A DNA stretch of 64,000 nucleotides from Luteimonas rhizosphaerae (GTDB lineage: Bacteria; Pseudomonadota; Gammaproteobacteria; Xanthomonadales; Xanthomonadaceae), in contig NZ_NRQR01000024.1 in assembly GCF_002849595.1 (NCBI RefSeq), forward strand, positions 45,499 through 109,498, given 5' to 3'. Position 1 is the stretch's first letter. The number at the start of each line of letters is the position of its first letter. The notes below the pieces were generated by a model, which was not told where the DNA came from, made no database searches, and saw only the letters and a list, made by a program, of their open reading frames with translations. Below are positions 24,810 through 33,626 of this stretch, piece by piece. Both the position numbers and the translations under genes were made by a program.

Positions 24810-26177
24810 TCAACGGGTGATTTCGACGGGATCTTGCGTGCGTTGCGCCGCATCCGGTCCGTGGCGGGTCTGTTCCTGTTCCCGCAATCGTTGCTCCCCG
24901 GCCTGCAGCCACGCTTGACCGGCCTCGCCATCGAGATACTGCCGCGAGGTCACCTCGATCGCCCCGCCATTCCCCAGGCGCGCCTGTTCCAGCAGGCGTT
25001 CGACGAAGGCGCTCTGCCCGGACGCCGCCTGTTGCACGTCCGGGGCGACCGGCACGGGCGCGATGGCGACCGGCCGCCAGGCCAGGCCCGCCGCCAGGGC
25101 CTCGTTGCGCGGTTCGGCATCGCGGCAATCGATCCGGCACAGCGCTGGTGGGGCCAGGTCTTCCTGGTGGGCGCGCGTGCCCAGTCGATCGTAGATCGAC
25201 GTCCTGTAGAACACCTGGTGGTCCTCGGACCGGTGGATGACGTTGCGCGCGGGATCCGACGGTTCCTCGCGTTTCTCGAGGAACGGCCGGTCGCTCAACG
25301 CATTGAGGTAGTCGACCATCAGGTTACCGCTGCGGATCGATAGTCCGTCGAGGGTATAGCTGCCGCCGATGTTGCTGTGCGCGCCGGCCACCTGGACGTT
25401 GAGGAAGCGCCCGTCCGCCGTTGCGCCCGGGTCCAGGATCCGCGTGCCCTGGAACAGGTTCCTGCGCTCGTCCTCGGCCGTGATCTGGAAGCCCGACACC
25501 ACGGTCGCCGCGAGCCGCCGGTCATGGTCGCGAGGTGTTCCTGTTCCGACCGGATCGAACAGGCCGGCCGCCTGTACGACCGACCCGGGCTCGCGGAGCG
25601 GCGGGCGGGTTGGTTCGATGCGTTCGATCAACCCATCGCGTCCGCGCACGACTTCCGCGCCCTCCGGGTTCCAGATGCCACGTTCCTCGACCAGCTTGGT
25701 GAAGCCCGCGGTCTGCTCGGCTCCTCGACTGAAACCGATGGCCGCAACGCGGATGTCGGCGTCGGGGTTCTGCTTCAGCCAGGCATCCGCCTGCAGCATG
25801 AACCGCAAGTACATTTCCTCCAGCCGCGCCTCGTAGGTGTGTCCCGACGCGAGGTCCCGGGTTCCGCCGAGACCACCTTGGGTACCGACGCCTTCGACAT
25901 AACCGGATCCAATATTGACGATGCCTTCTTTTCGCCGCTCCTCGACCTGCTGGTGAATGCGCGCCACATTCGTGTGGTTCTCCGGTGCATCGCGGAACAT
26001 GCTGTTTCCGGTGCCATCGAAGGCCGCAACGAAGAGTCGATCATCCTGATTGCCACTATTGATCAGCAGTGGCGCGGAGAAGCCAGCCAGCTCGCGACTG
26101 GCACGTACGTAACTCTCGATGTCTTCAACCGTTGCGGGGTAGGTCGCTACGCCGTCAGGATGTCTATCAGCACCCAT
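24810..26177 (-). CDS. DUF2235 / Tle1-like phospholipase effector
   Basis: A 455-residue alpha/beta hydrolase. The opening motif FDGTGN (residues 53-58) and the nucleophile elbow GFSRG (Ser150) are characteristic of DUF2235/Tle1-type phospholipases delivered by type VI, or in Xanthomonadaceae by type IV, killing systems; Asp and His appear later in GTRILDPG and [20 protein letters not shown] follows the family pattern. No transmembrane segment is present. The C-terminus lacks a recognisable XVIPCD-type secretion tail, perhaps trimmed by the recombination. The lipoprotein gene 27 bp upstream on the same strand is a candidate immunity protein. Confidence 0.85.
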   Translation of the reverse strand: MGADRHPDGVATYPATVEDIESYVRASRELAGFSAPLLINSGNQDDRLFVAAFDGTGNSMFRDAPENHTNVARIHQQVEERRKEGIVNIGSGYVEGVGTQGGLGGTRDLASGHTYEARLEEMYLRFMLQADAWLKQNPDADIRVAAIGFSRGAEQTAGFTKLVEERGIWNPEGAEVVRGRDGLIERIEPTRPPLREPGSVVQAAGLFDPVGTGTPRDHDRRLAATVVSGFQITAEDERRNLFQGTRILDPGATADGRFLNVQVAGAHSNIGGSYTLDGLSIRSGNLMVDYLNALSDRPFLEKREEPSDPARNVIHRSEDHQVFYRTSIYDRLGTRAHQEDLAPPALCRIDCRDAEPRNEALAAGLAWRPVAIAPVPVAPDVQQAASGQSAFVERLLEQARLGNGGAIEVTSRQYLDGEAGQAWLQAGEQRLREQEQTRHGPDAAQRTQDPVEITR

Positions 26178-26204
26178 GGTTTCCCTCCATGATTTTCCAC
26201 AGGA

Positions 26205-26849
26205 TCAGTAGGTCCGAGTCCAGGCAAGAATCAACTCGTGTCGTGAATACCCCCTGCGCCCTTCAACGACTTGCTCTCCCTTGGTCGATACGAACGCCCG
26301 CATATAAACGTTGATGGTACGGTCGTTGACTTCGAGTACGACTTCGGCCGTTCCAGGGCTTCCATCGACCTCCTCGCGCGGGACGTTATGAAGGATGACC
26401 TGGTCCTTGAAGATTTCGCCGATATCTACTTCCGCTTGATGCGAAGTGCCATCCTTCGACCGCCAGCTCACATGTGCTGGAGGCGGAAAATTCATGATCC
26501 CCAAGTGTCCTGCGGAAAGGTTTTCAGGGTATTTTTCTCCCAACGAATCCGAAGATATCTGCAACTTGTCGTTTGGCTCGGTCCTGCGGTAACCCCCGTA
26601 TGAGATCTGGCACGCGTAGGTTGAGTAGCAAAACGCACCGAAGCTATGCTGCACAAACTTCAGCGGCCAATCGGCGACGGAATTTTCCGCCTTGCGCGAT
26701 CCGGAGGAAGACGCATCCTGTGTGGTTGTGGCCATGCCCTGGCACCCTGTGATTGAAAACACTGCTGCAACGATCGCGGCCGCGAGCGGGCGCGTCGATG
26801 CGCCGCCGGCCCGCGTCCTGGTCGATGGCTGCCCCATTTTCTGCTCCAT
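26205..26849 (-). CDS. lipoprotein, likely immunity to the Tle1-like effector
   Basis: A 214-residue protein with a lipobox in AAAIVAAVFSITGCQG (Cys near residue 36), so it should sit in the periplasm on a membrane. The mature part FGAFCYSTYACQISYGGYRR, VSWRSKDGTSHQAEVD and VEVVLEVND resembles DUF3304-like lipoproteins that accompany phospholipase effectors. In Tle systems the neighbouring lipoprotein blocks the enzyme in the periplasm. Order (immunity first, effector second, same strand) supports a pair; the family match is by eye. Confidence 0.65.
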   Translation of the reverse strand: MEQKMGQPSTRTRAGGASTRPLAAAIVAAVFSITGCQGMATTTQDASSSGSRKAENSVADWPLKFVQHSFGAFCYSTYACQISYGGYRRTEPNDKLQISSDSLGEKYPENLSAGHLGIMNFPPPAHVSWRSKDGTSHQAEVDIGEIFKDQVILHNVPREEVDGSPGTAEVVLEVNDRTINVYMRAFVSTKGEQVVEGRRGYSRHELILAWTRTY

Positions 26850-27059
26850 TTCCTTCCGACCACGTGGCCGTTGGCGAAAATGACATTAGCGATTAGTGCA
26901 GCCGTGATCAAACCTTGCTTTGCAAGGCCGATGATCGCGACAACCTCGCACCATCGAACGTCCCAAGCGACGATGGCCGCATAACTGTGTCAGCGCCGGT
27001 CCGGCATCCGGACCAGAGGCTCAAACCGCGCCGCGATCCCTCCCCTGCCACGGCCGGTA
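26850..27059. other. non-coding junction sequence
   Basis: AT-richer sequence upstream of the lipoprotein gene. No frame with family features was found. It would contain the promoter of the effector pair. Confidence 0.3.
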
Positions 27060-27172
27060 TCAGGCACGCAGCGCCGGCATGTCGCCCTTGATGTGGAACA
27101 GCGTGCCAATGCCGATAACCCGGTCCGGGTCATGAAAGTACGTCGGTAGGATCGGTACCTCCGCGCTTCGGG
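27060..27172 (-). pseudogene. PlsC-type acyltransferase, 3' remnant
   Basis: Minus-strand translation gives EVPILPTYFHDPDRVIGIGT, LFHIKGDMPALRA and TGA. This parallels the C-terminus of the intact acyltransferase at 21744 (PILRMYFHYPDKVIGFGPLF) but is diverged, so it is a remnant of a second, related gene and not a recent copy. No start and no N-terminal part exist here. Confidence 0.75.
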
Positions 27173-27181
27173 CGACTCAAG

Positions 27182-27430
27182 GGGCCGGTCTTCCGGAGGC
27201 GCACCTCGCGCGCCAACGACGGCGAACTGATCACGCTGGTGGCGGCGAATCTCTACCTCGACCGCACCCTCGCCTACTCCGCCGCATTCGAGGAACGCCT
27301 GCGCGCGCTGACGCCGGCCGACGTACAGGCCGCGATGGCGCGGCACCTGCGGCCGGAGGCGCTGACGGTCTTCATCGGCGGCGATGTGCAAGCGGACGCC
27401 GGTGCGGGCACTGGCGCCGGCGACGATTGA
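27182..27430 (+). pseudogene. M16 zinc protease, 3' remnant
   Basis: In-frame sequence SRANDGELITLVAANLYLDR, then LAYSAAFEERLRALTPADVQ and AAMARHLRPEALTVFIGGDV is the typical C-terminal end of an M16 protease, with stop at 27428-27430. It lacks a start. Together with the 5' remnant at 24179 it shows that one protease gene was replaced in its middle by about 2.6 kb of foreign sequence. Confidence 0.75.
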
Positions 27431-27564
27431 GGGCGCGATCGCGGCGCGGAATAGCGGCGTGGCTGCGAGGGTGGTTAGGGTCGCGTTGCGTCTACGACTA
27501 CGTCGCTGCATTGTGCGCGCGGTCGAAGCTCCGACATGGGTGGCGAGCGTGCGCCCTCCATGCC

Positions 27565-27905
27565 CTGCAGGAGCGCGCTTGCGCGCGAACCATGTCACAG
27601 GTGGCGATGACTGCGGTTGCGTAAGAGGTCTGCGAATCCCGGCCAGGAGACGGTGCGCGTGGGCCGACTGTCGCGCGCGAGCGCGCTCCTACAAAAGATG
27701 CGCTGTCTCATTGCTGCAAGCCCTGCGGGCGCGGGCTCGCGTGCGAGCGCATGTTGCGGATGGCGAGCGCTGTGAACCGTGGTGTGGCGCGCGCCAGACC
27801 GTATGCCAGATACGGCTAATGCGCGTTTCCTATGCGGATGGTTGTCGCGCGCGAGCGCGCTCCTACAACAGGCGGCTCCTGTAGAAGCGCGCTTGCGCGC
27901 GACAG
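27565..27905. repeat. REP-like repeat cluster (BIME)
   Basis: At least four copies of a GC-rich element around AGCGCGCTTGCGCGCGA or its complement lie in 340 bp. They are at 27565-27590, 27670-27693, 27844-27868 and 27879-27905; the last two face each other. A degenerate copy lies near 27719-27753. Related elements with the GTAGGAGCGCG head are common in Xanthomonadaceae. This cluster fills the otherwise gene-free stretch from 27431 to 28045. Another copy is at 34848-34871. Confidence 0.75.
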
Positions 27906-27993
27906 GAGGTTGCCGATTGCGACTCCTCGCGCATTCGACACGACAACTGCGACGAACGGCACTCACGGACCGATCGACACCCCGGCTGCCCAA

Positions 27994-28020
27994 CAAAAAA
28001 ACGGGCCGTCACCGGCCCGC
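27994..28020 (-). terminator. Rho-independent terminator of the 28046 gene
   Basis: On the minus strand a GCGGGCCG stem, GTGA loop and CGGCCCG stem are followed by seven T's. It sits 26 bp after the stop of the lipoprotein gene. Confidence 0.85.
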
Positions 28021-28045
28021 TTCGTCATTGCGGTTGGGTGGCGGC

Positions 28046-28537
28046 TCAGCCGGCCGGCGGCTGCGCCGCCATCTGCGCGAGCTCGTCGCACATCTGCTGC
28101 TGCTGCGGCGCGGTCGCGCCTTCGAACTGCGCGCGGACCTTGTCGTAGGCCGAGGTGAACTCGGTTTCGAAGGTCGTCGCGTCGCCGCCCATCTGCTCGA
28201 AATTCTGGCGCTGCTGCTCTTTCGCGTCCGCGAGCTGCGCAGGGTCGTGCGTGGGCTCGCAGCTTTCGACGGCGGCGTGCATCGCGCCGCCGAGGCCGGC
28301 GAGCTGGGTCAGCATGGGATTGCCGCCGGCGACCGGATCGGCAGGATCGGCGGCGCCCGGCATGCCCGGCTGCGGCGCGGCATCGGCCGGCGGCGCCGCG
28401 GCTTCGGTCTCGGCCGGGGTCGGCGTGGCCGCGGCGTCGGGCGTGGGCTCGGCCGTGCCGCCACAGGCAGCCAGGGCGAGGGTGAGCGCGGTGGCCAGCA
28501 ACGCCGGCGCAGTACGGTGGAAACGCGGAATGCGCAT
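28046..28537 (-). CDS. small lipoprotein with Ala/Pro-rich linker
   Basis: A 163-residue protein with a lipobox (LALAACGG, Cys about residue 25), then a 50-residue Pro/Ala/Thr linker. A C-terminal helical domain follows (LGGAMHAAVESCEPTHDPAQ, EQQRQNFEQMGGDATTFETE, QQQQMCDELAQMAAQPP) with two Cys that could pair. Not recognised. It probably sits on the inner face of the outer membrane. A good terminator follows. Single gene. Confidence 0.65.
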   Translation of the reverse strand: MRIPRFHRTAPALLATALTLALAACGGTAEPTPDAAATPTPAETEAAAPPADAAPQPGMPGAADPADPVAGGNPMLTQLAGLGGAMHAAVESCEPTHDPAQLADAKEQQRQNFEQMGGDATTFETEFTSAYDKVRAQFEGATAPQQQQMCDELAQMAAQPPAG

Positions 28538-28610
28538 GTCGATCCTTCACATCGAAAGTGGAATCGAGCCTAGCAGACGCCTGCGTCACCGGGCGCGACC
28601 GCGCACGCGG

Positions 28611-29567
28611 TCACGGCGTGTCCGGCGTCGCGCGTCGCGACGTGTAGGCCTGCAGGTGGCACCACGCGGTCGCGAGCCGCGGCGCATCGATGCCTGCCGC
28701 CTGCGCGCGATGCCACAGGTCGCCGACGATGTGCGCGCCCTCGACGTCCTGCCCCGCTTCGAGGTCGCGCAGCATCGACGCGGTCGTCGTCGACTCGGCC
28801 TGCGTCAGCAGCTTGCGCGCGCCGGCGCGCACCTGGCCGGGCACCGGGTACCCGGCCGCCGCCGCAACCGCCAGGCATTCGTCGTGCAGCGCGGCAAGGA
28901 AGTCGGGTCCGCCTTCGCTGGCGACGATGCGGCCGATGCTCGCGCGCATCGTGCAGGTGGCGGCGGCCAGCGTGGTCAGGAACGCGAACTTGTTCCATGC
29001 CGCCTGCAGGAAGGTCTCGCTGCAGACGTGCTCGAAGCCTTCCGCGCGCGTGCACAGATCGGCCAGCGCGCGGGTGCGTGCGCTGCCGTTGCGCGCGGGA
29101 TCGCGTTCGCCGAAGGTCATCGACGGCGGCGAAGGAAGATGCACGATCTCGCCGTCCGCGCCCTTCATCGCGCTGATGAAGCACAGGCCGCCGAGCACGC
29201 GTTCGGCGCCGAAGCGCGCGTCGAGCGTCGCGTAATGCAGCAGCCCGTTGAGGATCGGCATGACGGCCGTGTCCGCGCCGACGGCGGGCGCGATCGCGTC
29301 GATCGAACTGTCGAGGTCGTAGGCCTTGCAGCTCAGCAGCACCAGGTCGAAGGGACGCTCGGCGGCCAACGCCGGCAGCGCGTCGGCAGTGACGTGCGCG
29401 ACGGCGAGGTCGGCGTCGCCGAGCGCGCTGCGGATGCGCAGGCCATCGCGCGCGAGCTGCGCCGCACGCGGCGGGCGCACGAGGAAGGTCACGTCGGCGC
29501 CGGATTGCGCGAGGCGACCGCCGAAGTAACCACCGGTGCCGCCGGCACCGAGAACGAGAATACGCAT
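28611..29567 (-). CDS. 2-dehydropantoate 2-reductase family (ketopantoate reductase-like)
   Basis: A 318-residue NADPH-dependent reductase. MRILVLGAGGTGGYFGGRLA carries the GxGGxGGxxG nucleotide motif. The catalytic Lys is in LLSCKAYDLD, and KFAFLTTLAAATCTMRAS and QAESTTTASMLRDLEAGQDV (conserved S-x(3)-D-x-E-type tail) match the ApbA/PanE family. The classic reaction reduces ketopantoate to pantoate in coenzyme A synthesis. Several paralogues usually exist, so panE itself is not certain. Start at 29567 chosen because it places the Rossmann motif at residue 7. Confidence 0.87.
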   Translation of the reverse strand: MRILVLGAGGTGGYFGGRLAQSGADVTFLVRPPRAAQLARDGLRIRSALGDADLAVAHVTADALPALAAERPFDLVLLSCKAYDLDSSIDAIAPAVGADTAVMPILNGLLHYATLDARFGAERVLGGLCFISAMKGADGEIVHLPSPPSMTFGERDPARNGSARTRALADLCTRAEGFEHVCSETFLQAAWNKFAFLTTLAAATCTMRASIGRIVASEGGPDFLAALHDECLAVAAAAGYPVPGQVRAGARKLLTQAESTTTASMLRDLEAGQDVEGAHIVGDLWHRAQAAGIDAPRLATAWCHLQAYTSRRATPDTP

Positions 29568-29754
29568 GAGCGGACCATTGAGCCGACGTGGGGCAGTCAT
29601 GGTGACCAGACCGCGGCGCCAGAGCAATTGCATGGCCTGCGATTGGCACGGTGCAGATCATCCACTCCCGCCATCTCGACGTTTCTCGCCCTCGTCCGAT
29701 CGCGCAGAGGCGCGCGCCGGGTCCCGAATCAGATCGGGGCTGCAACAGGTTGGA

Positions 29755-30822
29755 CTACGGTCGCCGCACCAGCTCGACGCGACGGTTTGCAGCGCGACCC
29801 GTCTCATCGGCATTGTCTGCAACCGGGCGACTGTCCCCATGGCCCACGGCATCGAGGCGATCGCTGGCAATACCGGCTTCGGTCAGCGCCGCGACTACCG
29901 ATGCGGCGCGCGCCTGGGACAGTGTGCGATTGCGAACAGGGTCACCGGTGTTGTCGGTATGGCCTTCGATCGACAGCGCCAACGCGTCGTCCGCCTGCAG
30001 CAGCTCAACGACCTGCACAATCTGCGGCTGCGAGTCAGCCAGGATCTCGGCGCGGTCGGTCGCGAAATGCACCTGCAGCGCGACGCGACCCGTATCGGTC
30101 AATGCCTGTTCCAGCGCGCTGGCGGGCAGCAGCGTCGAGGTCACCTGCAATGCCTGCTCCTGCACGACGATCAGGCCTGCGAAATTCCCGGCGCGGCAGG
30201 TGCGGACCCAGACGTTGCCGTCGTCACGGCGCAACACGAAGATCTGCTCCGGACTGAAGCCGTAACAGTTCGCCTCGGTGCGGTACTGCTTCATCACACG
30301 GGAGATCTCATCGCCCACCTCGCGCGGCGACTGACCGGCGAACACCTCGACGCCGCCGGCGGCGGTGACGACGCGCTCCAGATTGCGGACGACCTCCAGG
30401 TCGGAGAACTGCTTGTCCTTCGACTGGTCGCGATCGACGCCAATGCCGGTCGCATAGACGCGGCCCTCGACCCGGTGGACGCCCGATCCTGTCCAGAATG
30501 CAGCCTCGCCGAAATCCAGGCGTCGGGTCGAGTTGAACGCCTCGCCGTAGCCTTCGGGAATCGAGAAGAACGGGAATTCGCCCAACACCTGCGTCGACAA
30601 TGGCAGCGCATCGATGTTGAATCCGGCCGGCGCGGCGTCGCGATCCGCATCCTGCACGGGGGCATCCACGGACGCCGAATCGTCGGCGTCGCCCTCGGCG
30701 GGCGCGGCCCGTTCGACCGGCGCATCACCCGGCAGGACCTCGGCCGGCGCGTCGGACGGCTGCGCGCAGCCTGCAATCAGTACGGCAAGACCCGCCGCCA
30801 GCACACGATGTGATCCCGACAT
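29755..30822 (-). CDS. OmpA-family lipoprotein
   Basis: A 355-residue protein. MSGSHRVLAAGLAVLIAGCA is a lipoprotein signal (lipobox IAGC, Cys19). GGAGGAG lies 7 nt upstream of the start. After an acidic linker, residues about 70-240 form a unique domain (FPFFSIPEGYGEAF, RVEGRVYATGI). The C-terminal OmpA_C peptidoglycan-binding domain holds IEGHTDNTGDPVRNRTLSQA and RLDAVGHGDSRPVADN. It anchors the outer membrane to peptidoglycan. Similar proteins exist next to type VI loci, but no such genes are here. Confidence 0.87.
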   Translation of the reverse strand: MSGSHRVLAAGLAVLIAGCAQPSDAPAEVLPGDAPVERAAPAEGDADDSASVDAPVQDADRDAAPAGFNIDALPLSTQVLGEFPFFSIPEGYGEAFNSTRRLDFGEAAFWTGSGVHRVEGRVYATGIGVDRDQSKDKQFSDLEVVRNLERVVTAAGGVEVFAGQSPREVGDEISRVMKQYRTEANCYGFSPEQIFVLRRDDGNVWVRTCRAGNFAGLIVVQEQALQVTSTLLPASALEQALTDTGRVALQVHFATDRAEILADSQPQIVQVVELLQADDALALSIEGHTDNTGDPVRNRTLSQARAASVVAALTEAGIASDRLDAVGHGDSRPVADNADETGRAANRRVELVRRP

Positions 30823-30875
30823 TCCCTGTCTCCTCCATCCGGTTAGGACGGAGACCTTAGCAAATGCGCGGACGC

Positions 30876-31691
30876 TCAGCTGCGCAATCCGATCCCGCGC
30901 TTGAGCAGCCACAGCGCCAGCGCGCCGAGCCCGACGACGAAGCCGAGCATCAGCGCGAACGACACGCCGACCGACACGTCGCTGACGCCGAGCAGGCCGT
31001 AGCGGAACGCATTGACCATGTAGAAGATCGGATTCGCGTGCGTCGCGGTCTCGGCCCAGCCGGGCAGCAGCGAGACCGAATAGAACACGCCGCCCAGATA
31101 CGTCAGCGGGGTCAGGATGAAGATCGGCACGATGGCGACGTCGTCGAACTTCTTCGCGTAGACCGCGTTGACGAAACCGGCCAGCGCGAAGATCGTCGCG
31201 CCCAGCAGCACGGTGGCGAAGGTCACCAGCGGATGCGGGATGCGCACGGTGGTGAAGAGCATCGCGATGCACAGCACGATGACGCCGACGGCGAGACCGC
31301 GCGTGACCGCGCCGATCACGTAGCCGCCGAGGATCACCCAGTTGGGCATCGGGCTGACCAGCAGTTCCTCGACGTGGCGGCCGAACTTCGCGCCGAAGAA
31401 GCTCGACGAGATGTTGCCGTAGCTGTTCTGGATCACGCTCATCATCACCAGGCCGGGGACGATGAAATCCATGTAGCGGATGCCGTCCATCTCGCCGACG
31501 CGCGCGCCGATGAGGCCGCCGAAGATCAGGAAGTACAGCGTCATCGTGATCGCCGGCGGCACCAGGGTCTGGCCCCAGATGCGCAGGATGCGGACAATCT
31601 CGCGGCGCGCGATGGTCACCAGCGCGACCCAGTGGCGCTGCGCGGTGCCCTCGACGGCGGCGACGTCGGTGTGGGTGGTCTTGGCGGTCAT
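30876..31691 (-). CDS. ABC-2 type transporter permease
   Basis: A 271-residue permease with six hydrophobic segments and the ABC-2 landmarks GQTLVPPAITMTLYFLIFGG and HANPIFYMVNAFRYGLLGVS. It forms the membrane part of an exporter with the ATPase gene just upstream, whose stop it overlaps by ATGA (31688-31691). The pair corresponds to the YadG/YadH-like type found in gammaproteobacteria; the exported substrate is unknown. Confidence 0.9.
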   Translation of the reverse strand: MTAKTTHTDVAAVEGTAQRHWVALVTIARREIVRILRIWGQTLVPPAITMTLYFLIFGGLIGARVGEMDGIRYMDFIVPGLVMMSVIQNSYGNISSSFFGAKFGRHVEELLVSPMPNWVILGGYVIGAVTRGLAVGVIVLCIAMLFTTVRIPHPLVTFATVLLGATIFALAGFVNAVYAKKFDDVAIVPIFILTPLTYLGGVFYSVSLLPGWAETATHANPIFYMVNAFRYGLLGVSDVSVGVSFALMLGFVVGLGALALWLLKRGIGLRS

Positions 31692-32659
31692 GCCGACGGC
31701 TCCTGTTGCGAGGCGGCGTTGGGGCCGGTCATGCGCACGAACAGTTCCTCGAGGCGGTTGGACTTGGTGCGCATCGAGCGCACGCGGATGCCGGCGGCGT
31801 CGAGCGTGGCGAACACGCGGTTGAGATCCATCGCGCGCGGCATGTCGATGTCGAGCGTGTGGTCGTCGGTGGCGACGAGGGTCGCACCCTCGATCGGCGG
31901 CAACGTCGCCGGGAGCGAGCCGTCGATGTCGAGCAGGAACCCCTCGACGTCGAGTTTCGACAGCAGCACGCGCATCGGGCCCTGCTCGACGATGCCGCCG
32001 CGATCGATGATCGCGAGGTTGCGGCACAGGCTTTCGGCTTCCTCGAGGTAGTGCGTGGTCAGGATGATCGTCGTGCCGGCGGCGTTGATCTCCTTGAGCG
32101 TCTGCCACATGCCGCGGCGGATCTCGATGTCGACCCCGGCGGTGGGCTCGTCGAGGATCAGCAGGCGCGGGCGCGTCATCATCGCGCGGGCGATCATCAG
32201 CCGGCGCTTCATGCCGCCCGACAGCGTGCGCGACATGGTCCGCGCCTTGTCCCACAACTGCGCGCGCTTGAGTTCCTCTTCGGCCCGCACCATCGCCTCG
32301 GCGCGCGGGATGCCGTAGAAGCCCGCGTAGTTGACGAGGATGTCGAAGGGCTTTTCGAACAGGTTGAAGTTCAGCTCCTGCGGCACCAGGCCGATCAGGC
32401 GCATCGCTTCGTCGCGGCGCGTGTGCAGGTCGGTGCCGAACAGGCGCACGTCGCCCGAGGTCTTGTTGACCAGCGAAGAGACGATGCCGATCAGGGTCGA
32501 CTTGCCGGCGCCGTTGGGACCGAGCAGGGCGAAGAAATCGCCGGGCGCGACGTCGAGCGACACGCCCTTGAGCGCTTCCACGCCACCGGCGTAGGTCTTG
32601 CGCAGATCGCGCACCGACAAAGCCGGCACTGCGGCCGGCGTGGGAGTGGTTGGCATCAT
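31688..32659 (-). CDS. ABC transporter ATP-binding protein
   Basis: A 323-residue ATPase. Walker A GPNGAGKST (residues about 46-54), signature LSGGMKRRLMIARAM, Walker B LLILDEPTAGVD, switch His in TTHYLEEAE. A C-terminal extension of about 80 residues (IDGSLPATLPPIEGATLVAT and on) is typical of YadG-like proteins. It energises the permease encoded next, whose start overlaps this stop. Two tandem ATGs (32659, 32656) are both possible starts. Confidence 0.92.
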   Translation of the reverse strand: MMPTTPTPAAVPALSVRDLRKTYAGGVEALKGVSLDVAPGDFFALLGPNGAGKSTLIGIVSSLVNKTSGDVRLFGTDLHTRRDEAMRLIGLVPQELNFNLFEKPFDILVNYAGFYGIPRAEAMVRAEEELKRAQLWDKARTMSRTLSGGMKRRLMIARAMMTRPRLLILDEPTAGVDIEIRRGMWQTLKEINAAGTTIILTTHYLEEAESLCRNLAIIDRGGIVEQGPMRVLLSKLDVEGFLLDIDGSLPATLPPIEGATLVATDDHTLDIDMPRAMDLNRVFATLDAAGIRVRSMRTKSNRLEELFVRMTGPNAASQQEPSA

Positions 32660-32800
32660 GGTCCAGTGCCTGTGCCGCGGAGCGCGCGGCGAAGGCGTTA
32701 GTATAGGCGCCCGGTCGCGCCCGACCCTGCGATGCAGTGTTGCGCGCGTTCCTCCGGGCGTTTCCGCCCGGCCCTCTCCCGCTTCGCTCCGGTTGACTTC

Positions 32801-33450
32801 GTGGCCATCCAGCAGTTCCCGCTCAAGCTCATCGGCCGTCGCATGATCGCGCCGACCGTCGCCCATCTGTCGTTCGTCCGCGACGACGGCCTGCCGCTGG
32901 ATTTCATCCCCGGCCAGTTCATCCAGGTGCATTTCAGCTACGCCGACGGCACGGCGCCCAAGCGCTCGTATTCGATCTCGGTGACCACGTGCAGGCCAGC
33001 GGGCCGTTCGGCCGTTTCTGCCTGATGCCGCAGGACACCAACCGGCGTTACCTGCTGGTCGGTACCGGTACCGGTGTCACGCCATACCGCGCGATGCTGC
33101 CGCAACTGGAGAAGGCGATCGCCGAGCGCGGCGTCGAGGTCGTGCTGCTGATGGGCGCGCGCACGCCGGAAGAGCTGCTGTACGGGGACGATTTCCGCGC
33201 GTTCGCCGATCGCCACCCGGCGTTCCGTTTCGTGCCCTGCTTCTCGCGCGAGCTGCCGGAGGCGCCGCATGCCGACGTGCGTCATGGCTACGTGCAGCAG
33301 TTCCTGCCGGAGTTCGCACCGTCCGCCGAGGGCGACATCGCCTACCTGTGCGGCAATCCGAACATGGTCGACGCGACCTTCGATGCGTTGAAGGACGCGG
33401 GCCTGCCGATTCCGCTGATCCGCCGCGAGAAATATGTCAGCAGCAAGTGA
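32801..33450 (+). pseudogene. fpr: ferredoxin-NADP reductase with internal deletion/frameshift
   Basis: The N-terminal part (GTG start 32801) reads FPLKLIGRRMIAPTVAHLSF, IPGQFIQVHFSYADGTAPKR and SYSIS, the FAD-binding domain. At about 32978 it passes straight to a +1-type frame GDHVQASGPFGRFCLMPQD, then the NADP part with VGTGTGVTPYRAMLPQLEKA and YLCGNPNMVD, ending KYVSSK. Close family members have roughly 35 more residues between these parts, so about 100 bp are missing with a change of frame. The gene would encode no functional reductase as read; an assembly gap is an alternative. Confidence 0.75.
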
Positions 33451-33626
33451 CGCTGTCGCCGACGCATCGCCTTCGGCACGCAGCACGCGCAGCGGGAAGT
33501 CCGGCGCCGGCACGTAAAGCTGGCGCATAGACGCGGCGTCACGCGCGCATGCGTGAACCCGCAGGCCCGTACCAGATGCCGGCGGACCGGGTGGCGGCAC
33601 TGGACCACAGGACAGGAAGAACCGGC

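Noticed and set aside
28611..29567. Firm assignment as panE
   Set aside because: The family has many paralogues in one genome, and the neighbourhood has no other pantothenate gene, so only the family name was used.
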